NCBI GenBank assembly: GCA_907163375.1
Contig: CAJQUW010014772.1
Span: 124,001 to 188,000 of the forward strand
Source of the DNA: Prostheceraeus crozeri
Lineage: Eukaryota > Platyhelminthes > Polycladida > Euryleptidae
Length of the DNA: 64,000 nucleotides
Direction: 5' to 3'
Below are positions 56,356-64,000 of the stretch, in pieces; position 1 is the first letter of the stretch, and each line of letters begins with the position of its first letter. The notes beneath the pieces were generated by a model, which saw nothing but the letters and a program-made list of their open reading frames with translations, made no database searches and had not been told where the DNA came from. The position numbers and the translations under genes were made by a program.

Positions 56356-57483
56356 TCACACTGATTTCAGGTCGTAAGCTTCGTTGCAAATTCGATCATC
56401 TAGACAGTCACTAGAAGAAGGAGTAGCGATATCAAAGCAACCAATTTTGTTGCTTATATGATCACTCATTTCACTTTTCCTTTTGTTGGTTATTCTCTTG
56501 TATATCCCAAGAGCACTATTGGTTTTATGTCCCGATACGGAGCGGATTTCGTTCTAGGAAAAAGTTTCACCAAGGATGGTACATGATGTCACTCGCACAG
56601 AATGGTTGGTGTATCTTCTCGACAAACCAGTAATTTTGCTGATATGTGGCATGAAAGAACCAAGTGTATTTTTCCCCACTGGTCGGGCTTCATACCAATA
56701 TTCATCGGAACATAGGAACGAATTTTTTGGTTTTTGCTACAGAAACTCACAAGAGTGATTCAGCTTTTTCAAGTATGACTGAAATATTTTCACAGGACAC
56801 TTGTCTATGTTTGTTGCATATATTCGGCCACCAATGCTGTGTTCAACATCATTTTCACCGTGATTCTTCTGCATTTCGTCTTTGCTTTTTATCAGATATT
56901 GGCGCCCTGTGTCATCAGTTAGGATCTCAAAGTCAGAGACTTTCATATCTCTTATGTTCTCTCCACCGCGACGACAAAAATATAGCTGAATGTAGAACCA
57001 CGTTAAATACTGCAGTTTGAATGGTGTCGTATCATCGAGAGATGAAATATTTTTTTTAACATCATTCTCGGATATAGCAGAAAAATGTGAAGTGAAAGCT
57101 AAGCCATCGGACTTCAGCTTCTTAATCAAACATTGATATGTTTCCTTACTTTTTGAGAAAGTTGGATCATTCACAATGTCGATACCGGCATTTTCCTGAA
57201 AATAACTTTTCAGCCCATATCTGAGTGCATCAAAGGTGGATTTCTTGACATTTCTGATCGACAAATAAAATCTACTCATCACTTCATCGACAACTGTGGA
57301 TTCCACAGGTGCTTTCAGTTGATCAATGATGACGCTTAATCTCATGTCAATTTTTTCTAGAAATTCCTCAAACATATGAACGGCATATTGTGTTTGCTTG
57401 CTGGTGTTTTTGCAGTATTTGCTATTATTTACTGCCTCTACATACTCATCAGATGGTAACACTATCTGCAACTTTCTCTCCAT
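56356..57483 (-). pseudogene. Crypton-like tyrosine recombinase with two in-frame stops
   Basis: The frame starts at ATG 57483 and runs to a TGA at 56358-56356, 375 codons, with TAG codons at 56739-56737 and 56556-56554. The N-terminal part (about residues 1-130) is helical and resembles the SAM-like core-binding region of DUF3504/Crypton recombinases. The catalytic part keeps Arg (FCRRGGENIR, about 171), H..R (NHSVR, about 294-297), His (SGHK, about 319) and the nucleophile Tyr (GIYKR, about 328). Such enzymes cut and join DNA through a tyrosine-DNA link. Whether it is a Crypton transposon or a domesticated relative gone dead is open. No RT was seen nearby, which argues against a DIRS origin. 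Confidence 0.8.
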
Positions 57484-57502
57484 TGCTTGCTGCTACTTCC
57501 TG

Positions 57503-57720
57503 CCGTGATATATTAAAAGTGGTATATTATTTCATAACCCACTTTTAATATATCACGGTAACACATAGTTTTCTCAAAGCAAATCAAGAAGTCTATGATA
57601 AAATGTCAATGCTTCTATGAACAAACCATTGATATCCATAGCAAAAAGCAGGGAACTATGAAGATTTATACACCAAAAAGATTACATTGACGAGATAGAC
57701 AGAGCATGGTACAATAAAAT
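57503..57720 (+). repeat. Inverted repeat plus dispersed repeat copy 2, beside the recombinase
   Basis: CCGTGATATATTAAAAGTGG (57503-57522) faces its perfect inverse (to about 57567) across a short AT spacer. From there to about 57720 the sequence follows the repeat at 50035-50300. Its position about 20 bp upstream of the recombinase start suggests an element end or a control region, which is an inference. Confidence 0.7.
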
Positions 57721-57724
57721 TTGT

Positions 57725-58395
57725 TCAATTTACTAATTTATCATAGTTTTCAATATTTTATGGATCTATGTACCCAGTACAATAAATTATAATCTACTAG
57801 TAGAATAAACGATTATATTCTATCGTTAAATATCTACAATTCTACTGATATCGGTCATATAAATGGTGAAGAATCAGAATGGCAGAAAATAAACGAAGGT
57901 ATCTAAGGCAAGGCTACGCACTCTCGCTACATTTGTTTGCTATGTAAGGAGAAATCTTGCTGAGATGCATCAGCGACTGTGAATTCATGTAGGTGGAAGA
58001 TACTTCTTCAATAACTTGAGATTTGCCAACGTCAGATAATTTTGGGGCCATTCAGGTCATCAGCGGTGCAGGAGGCCGCTCATTCGAAAGATCCCGTCGA
58101 GCTGTAGGCAAACAGGAACCACCCATGAAAAGCTATCGCCCATTCTTCAGCACTCAAAAGTACTCATCGATGTTCGTACGGCCAATCGCCAGTTTGCGGT
58201 CGAAATGCTTTCTGCCACAGCGATCATGGTCGCGTCGCTATTCATTTGATTGATAATTAAGATAATTAGCATTATTTCACTTGTATTTTGTATGATATCC
58301 ATTAATTGTAGACCTACAATGTGCCATAGGTACTGCCCGCATTGAGACACAGTGAAACGTTTGAAAACCATTTTGATTGTGCCGGAGGCAAGGTT
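57725..58395. other. No gene seen
   Basis: Frames on both strands at 58023-58253 and 58147-58742 overlap one another and show no recognisable domain. Confidence 0.4.
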
Positions 58396-58397
58396 GG

Positions 58398-58463
58398 GCA
58401 AAAGCTTGTATTGGGTATACTCAATACAAGTTTTTGACCAAGACTTGGGGTCAAAACCCAAAA
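58398..58463. repeat. Double small hairpin
   Basis: AAAAGCTTGTATTG faces CAATACAAGTTTTT around GGTATACT at about 58400-58435, followed by a second fold TTGACC...GGGGTCAA. Possibly the end of a small repeat. Confidence 0.5.
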
Positions 58464-58469
58464 AAGGCC

Positions 58470-61400
58470 AGTGTAGTTGAGTTCTGTCATCCGCACTGTG
58501 GGTGTAGGAACCAAACTGTAGAAATGTGGGAGGAGGTAATCTGTGTAGGGGGTTTCGGTTTCTGCGTCGGCTACATGAGATAGTGATGAAGCAATGTGCA
58601 ACTCTTTCAAGTTGATTCTTCTTAAGACTAATATGCGGCTGGATGATGGGCATGCGCTTATGACCAGCAGTGATCGATGCGAAGGTATTCTACCAGTTTT
58701 CTGGAACCGATGCTGGGGCCTTGGTGCCCGACCCATTATCATCTGACTGTGTCACACCAACACTTTGCGCCAAGCATCATACATCGCAAGCACTTCTAGA
58801 ATCGTGTTGTCAAGATATAGGAAAAGGCCGAAAATTTCCTCACAGAAGAAGAAATGAAAGCTGTGGGATCTCTGAATTAAAATCTACAGGTGAGAGTTGT
58901 GAAAATGAGACTGGCTTAACTATACAGCTGCTTGAAGAAACGTAAAGAACATTTAGATTCTTATCGTGAAAATAGATTTATATAGTAACTTAGCCGAAAG
59001 ACTTTTTCTGCTACGGGACATTGCATAACTGATGCAAGCCAAAGACTGTTGCTGATGAATTTAGAGGTGCAACTTTTTTGAGACTAAACGTAGAATATCC
59101 GTTAGAGTGATGAGTAGCGATAAATAGGAAAAACGCCATCTTTTACAATGCAGCTTTGTTTTGATCTTCGAGTACTTTGTTAAGGTTCAAACAACTGATC
59201 TGGTCACAAGAAGCATTGTTTGCATTCGTTTATGCGCTATGCAAGTTGTGTAGGTTATATATTTGCATCAACCGATATTCATGATTTCAATTAATAAGTT
59301 ATATTGATAAAGTCATTTTAATATCAATTAATACGTTAATAATCAAATAATAATTAAATGAATCATTAACTAATTGAAGACAAAAATCTCATACACATTT
59401 CGTCATTACTTATGATAGTGTATAGGCATAAATAATCATGTCTCATGACATATCATGGATTCACAACAAAATTGATAGTTCATTTCTTTGATTGATTGCT
59501 CACCATTCCCAAATTTAATCAATTGCATGCTTTGAGTTCCATTTAAATTAAATGACTGATATTGTTTTCATTTTCAAATAATCGATTGCTCAGAAATTTA
59601 AATTTCAATTAATTGAATATTTCTATTAATTGATTGAAATAAATCTTTGATAATTCCTGCCTTTAATCAACGTATACAGCGGACAGAAAAGCTTTCAGCT
59701 TTCAATCTTCGAATGCAGCGGACTGGTGAGACTCCAGAGCACCTCCAGCATAATAAATGGAACGGAACACCTCCAACTGGGGAATTCAATGAATTTTAGT
59801 ACTGCCAGAAATCGTGGAGCGGACCGACTCTGACTGACAAATGGTGTAAACTGCGCGTTTTCAGCCGATAATTGTAATGAAGGTCGTAACCAAATGAGTG
59901 GAATGAATAAAGGAACAACAAATATGCCTTGGACGGACAGTTTTACAATTCAACCGCGATCGACTTCGGCAGTGAGTTCACAAGTTTAAATATTATTTCT
60001 GAAATGTTCTCTTTGCTCAATGATGTGTCTATATCAAACAGTAGAAGAAATTCTTGCATTTATTTGTCTTTGCTATGTGGGCAAAGCGGGGGACCCCTGG
60101 TTTATAAGACTGATACTATAAGTTTTGTCAATATATCATTGAAATTCGACTTTTTGCTCTGTTTAAGTTAGTTGGGACTTCCAAAACCACCCTCTATTAT
60201 TAGAAAGCCTGTGAGTATCAAAAACCTTTTACAGATGCATGGAAAACAATGTTTTAGTCATCAGATATTCTTCAATGAGATTTTTAGATATCAAAAATAC
60301 ATTTCGAGATAACGTGGTGTACTTTAAACCACAAAAGTCTGACTTTTCACTTTTTTAAGTTAATGGGACTAGAATGGACACTAGTTGTTATTAAATTATT
60401 TATGTCAAAGTTATTTTGTCAAAATGATTCTTCATTTAAAGGAAATGTTAGTAGCCGTAAATCATTAACATTGACAAAGAAATGAAGTTTCAGTGCTGGG
60501 TCATGTCAACCACTGGAGTCCGCTATTGTTTAGGTGCGGTTGTCATGAAAACACATGTCCACGTCGTACCTTTGTTCTCCATAATGTTCATGTCCCGCCT
60601 TTTGTTATTATACAGTGTCGGATCTTATACATGTATGCATTTAACCCGAGGATTCATTAGGATGAAGAAAGCAGAATTTTAAGTTCTATTTACACAAACT
60701 ACTGTGAATCGGCATTGTAATGTAGAAATAAATACTTTGTGACATTTTCGTTAAGAAAGTTGCCGTCTTTTTCTAGAAGCTTTTTCAACATAGAAAAACT
60801 TCTGTCGACGGATGTCGATACTGCTGACGTTTATGAGGTTGCATGCATGTAGACGGAGAAATGTAATTTGGTTTCAGTTTCGAACTGACCTGCAAATCCG
60901 TATTTCCTTATCATCTCTTCTTCAAGTATTTCTGTGCAGTCTATGCCACAACCATCCACAAAATCAAGCGCAGACAATATTTCCCAAACCTCAGCAAATA
61001 GGCCCTACCGCGATACAGCCATCGATTTGAACTCTATCAAACAGGATGAAAGCGCACGGATCATCAATCACTTATTTTGCTTGAGTAACTAAATGGCCGT
61101 GTCCTTTGAATTACATGTAGTAAGTACATGCTCTGACAAACCGGGAAGATTCGACACGCAGCACATAGCACGGTTTCGGAGCCATGGTTCAGCTACCGCG
61201 GCTCCGGCTTCAGTTCCGACTCCCATCAGATAGAGCTAATTTTATCAAAGTGGGATCCAATTGGCTGAGACTATTAGAAGATCTTTTTGGTAGAAGCATG
61301 TCTTCATTACAATTCATAGAAAAGATTCACAATATTGTATGATTTATGGAGTGAAATTTATTGAGAATTATCACATTCATGCAAGATAATGCAAAGTGCT

Positions 61401-64000
61401 TGCCCTAGTAATCATACAGTAAAGTAGCTAGAGACAAGGTTGAAAATTACATGTATATGCAGGTTACCAGTACATCTGATATCCTTCGCCGTCTCTTTAC
61501 CAAGATTCAAACTTACGATACAATGCTGAAGTATCAAGGCTTGTGGATTCTAGGAGACTTTACTATCAAGCTTCTACTTCCATCTCTGCTTATATACATG
61601 TATGTAATGATTTTCGAGGATTGAAACTGCAGCTTTCTAGAAGAATTTATTTCCCTCTTTTTCCGAGGAAGAAATTGAGTTGTAGATCGCATTACTTCTC
61701 TGATTTACTTTTCTGATCAGCAATTTAGATGGGGGAGGGGGAAAAACACAACACCGGCATGGAAATCAAAATTGATTGTCGAGAACCTGTGTAGCTAACT
61801 CTTGCCGCTCTTGATACCTTTAAAGGGCTACATGTGCCTGAATACAATGATAACAAGAATCAAAGAATAGCTACATGATTGATAGGAATCAAACAGATTG
61901 AATAACATTGCTGTCATAGCAGCTTCACTTGTGAATCCACAAAGAAAGTACATCAATCGTCTATTATTATTATCAATGGATATCTGAAGATTGAAAAGCA
62001 TGCAGAAAATCTGGAGAAGTTGACTGAAAAAGGTCTTATTTACACTCCGAAAGTTGAGGACTATCGGATTTTTCTGACTCAACTGAGGCTGCTTTATATT
62101 TGTGCAAATCGACAGTTAGATATAAATGACAAGGAACAAACTCGTCCTCCGTCCTTAACATGAAAAGTTATGTTTTAAGATTCCAATCAAAAGATTTGCA
62201 TTCCGTGTGATAGGCCTATCTATGTGCTTCATGCAAAGAGGCTTTTTTCATCTTAAGTATTGAAATCTCGATTGCATCGAAAAGATTGTGCAAACACAGG
62301 AATAATTAGCTTAGGTTTTTAAAAACTGATCGAGACATATTTTATACTCCAGGAACATAATATCCGTAAAAAACTTAATTCTTTGATGCAACAATTATTA
62401 CAGCATGCCGACATTTTTGAGTTGACAGCACAGAGTAAGAATATTGGGTAGAATTATATCAATTAACACTCAGTATCATAGAGTAAGTAGTAAAATCCAG
62501 AAATGTTAGTGTTTTTTCGAGTGATTTTTGTCTTTTGCATTTTGTGGCCAAGATATAGGTATATTTTCAGTATTCAACACACCATTTGATTGGTATTCCT
62601 CTGCTCTAACCAAAATGTCTATTACTTTAAGTTTCATGCGAGAGTCATAAATACTCATTTGAAATTCAAAAACACCCCATTTTTGCTTGTCCACAAGAAA
62701 AATACACTTTACTTTTGTATCGCTGTAAACAAAGAAAAGTAGCATGTATTTAAGCGGACTTTGGCTTAAGGAATCGCTAATGCCCTTGAATCAAAGAAAT
62801 ATCAAGAGTTGAAAAGTCAAACTCATTGAGATCAGAGCTAGGTCGACATCTTAATTGATGATCAAAAATCGCTTAACTAATGTCCATTGATATTGTATCA
62901 TTTTTCTTGAAAATTCCATTTTTTCTCTAAAAAAAGTGACCACAATTCGTCATCACATCGACGGCTACTTATTGTGATATCCTAATCAGACGAAATGATC
63001 AGTGGATCTAATATTTTCATGATAAATAGCCTGCCCTAGGAGCTCCATACTGTCATAATTGGATTTGTCATTCGACCTTTTGACTTTGCTCTTTGATTCA
63101 AAAATAGCACAAACTGACATATATAGCACAAGCCGTCGATTTTCAGCGTCGATGTGATGTCGGAAATTTAAGTCGCCATTAAATCAACACTGCTTGGACG
63201 ATACTTGATGTACCAACGACAATGTATACATTATGGCATATTTTGCTGATGAATAATATTTATGATTATTCATTTATTTTGTGTATCTGTTAGGCCTGTA
63301 CATGCACGTGCCTTCCGTGTCTATTTTTGGAGAGCAGACCTTTCATGGAAGCAGATGTCTTATCAGGCACACTTAAATTCAAGTCTTCATTGATTCCTAT
63401 CATCAAATTACTAAAATAATTGTTAACAATTTCGTCGGCAGAACTTTGATGAGTTTCATACGTTGAATGCTGTGTAGGCCTAAACTAATAACCCAAAACT
63501 CATTTTCATTCTAAATTAATTTTCGCGCAAACCGCATGATAAGAAGGTAGCAATTCGAAGTCGATGTGGCCTGGATGGATCCCATCATTATCCTAGTCAT
63601 AGCACTTATTCATGGATATCTATACTCATCCTAAACTAAAACATGCAAGCTCATAACTTTAAAAATCAAAATTCAAAAAGTATAACTTTCAAAATAATCG
63701 CATGTAGTCTACCGGTACGACAATTTCCTTAAATCCTATAAATTAGATCTATTGGATACGCACTACAATTCATTGTCAGGCATAAATACATGCATGCATG
63801 GCAGCAAAAATCTATGCGTAAGGGATGATACCGGTGGAGAGGTAGTCCCCTCCAAAGATAGTGTCTATTGTCTTTGGTCCTCTCTGTTTGACATTCATTT
63901 TATTATAGTTAATTATTCCAAGTAGACTTATTCTAGGCCTACTCCAATTCATGACGCTGTATGAATGAAAATCACCATAAAATATGTAAGTTCATGCATT
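58470..64000. other. Distal flank, no gene seen
   Basis: About 5.5 kb without a recognisable exon, LINE or transposon end. An AT-rich stretch at about 59270-59660 is built of ATTAAT/ATTGAT words. At about 59690-59780 there is a patch with CAGCGGAC, AAAGCTTTCAGC and CACCTCCA words that loosely resembles the inverse of the 48.4-kb minisatellite unit. CTCCGG words occur at about 61160-61225. The frames listed here (up to about 90 codons) lack any family resemblance. Confidence 0.4.

Noticed and set aside
58147-58742. Overlapping minus-strand frames of 142 and 168 codons
   Set aside because: Two overlapping frames in the same place without recognisable content, likely chance.
1-64000. LTR retrotransposons, Polintons or other virus-like elements, CRISPR arrays, tRNA or rRNA genes
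   Set aside because: No paired long terminal repeats, gag-, integrase- or capsid-like products, CRISPR spacing or tRNA-type boxes were recognised by eye.

Overview
The window looks like nuclear DNA of an animal, most likely a marine invertebrate. It is AT-rich, coding sequence is sparse and split into short exons with strong GTAAGT-type donors, TACATGTA-like words are common, and the space between exons is full of LINEs, a Penelope-like element, DNA transposons, MITEs and minisatellites. No prokaryotic features, CRISPR arrays, rRNA or tRNA genes were seen. The species cannot be named from the sequence alone.

The only host genes I can support are two plus-strand paralogues in tandem, called here A and B. 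Each has a signal-peptide exon (A 3738-3786, B 36032-36083), a first C-type-lectin-like exon (A 16760-17176, B 42368-42799) and a second lectin-like exon (A 18670-19089, B 47242-47661, both exactly 420 nt). All junctions are phase 1, so the lectin exons are symmetric modules. The products are predicted to be secreted or membrane-anchored two-domain lectin-like proteins. A further paired block (A 20805-20975, B 55825-55990), with a conserved donor, intron start and acceptor, suggests 3' exons that I could not join to the rest. The introns are long (up to about 13 kb) and hold nearly everything else.

Layout. 1-3.7 kb: upstream sequence with one copy of a TA-flanked 0.8-kb repeat. 3.8-7.2 kb: nearly full-length LINE on the minus strand. 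8.2-11.9 kb: composite repeat zone with piggyBac-like ends, a GTAC-N2-AGCGCCC motif cluster and a 1.45-kb hAT-like element with GC-rich ends. 12.4-13.2 kb: inverted second copy of the TA-flanked repeat. 14.5-15.9 kb: Penelope-like element with a hammerhead-like motif. 16.7-21 kb: lectin exons of gene A. 21.4-28.7 kb: MITEs and foldback repeats. 28.7-35 kb: a large inverted duplication holding a second LINE and an hAT-like MITE. 36-47.7 kb: gene B, with RTE and other LINE pieces, MITEs and a CACGA satellite. 48.4-49.7 kb: a 73/76-bp minisatellite and a hammerhead-like pair. 51.6-53.0 kb: nearly intact mariner/Tc1-type transposon. 56.4-57.5 kb: Crypton-like tyrosine recombinase relic. 57.7-64 kb: no recognisable gene.

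The most rewarding observations are the tandem lectin-like genes, an hAT-like MITE family with 8-bp target duplications confirmed by an empty site inside the window, a LINE whose ORF2 follows the ORF1 stop codon in the same frame, hammerhead-like motifs, and a tyrosine recombinase relic that keeps all its catalytic residues.
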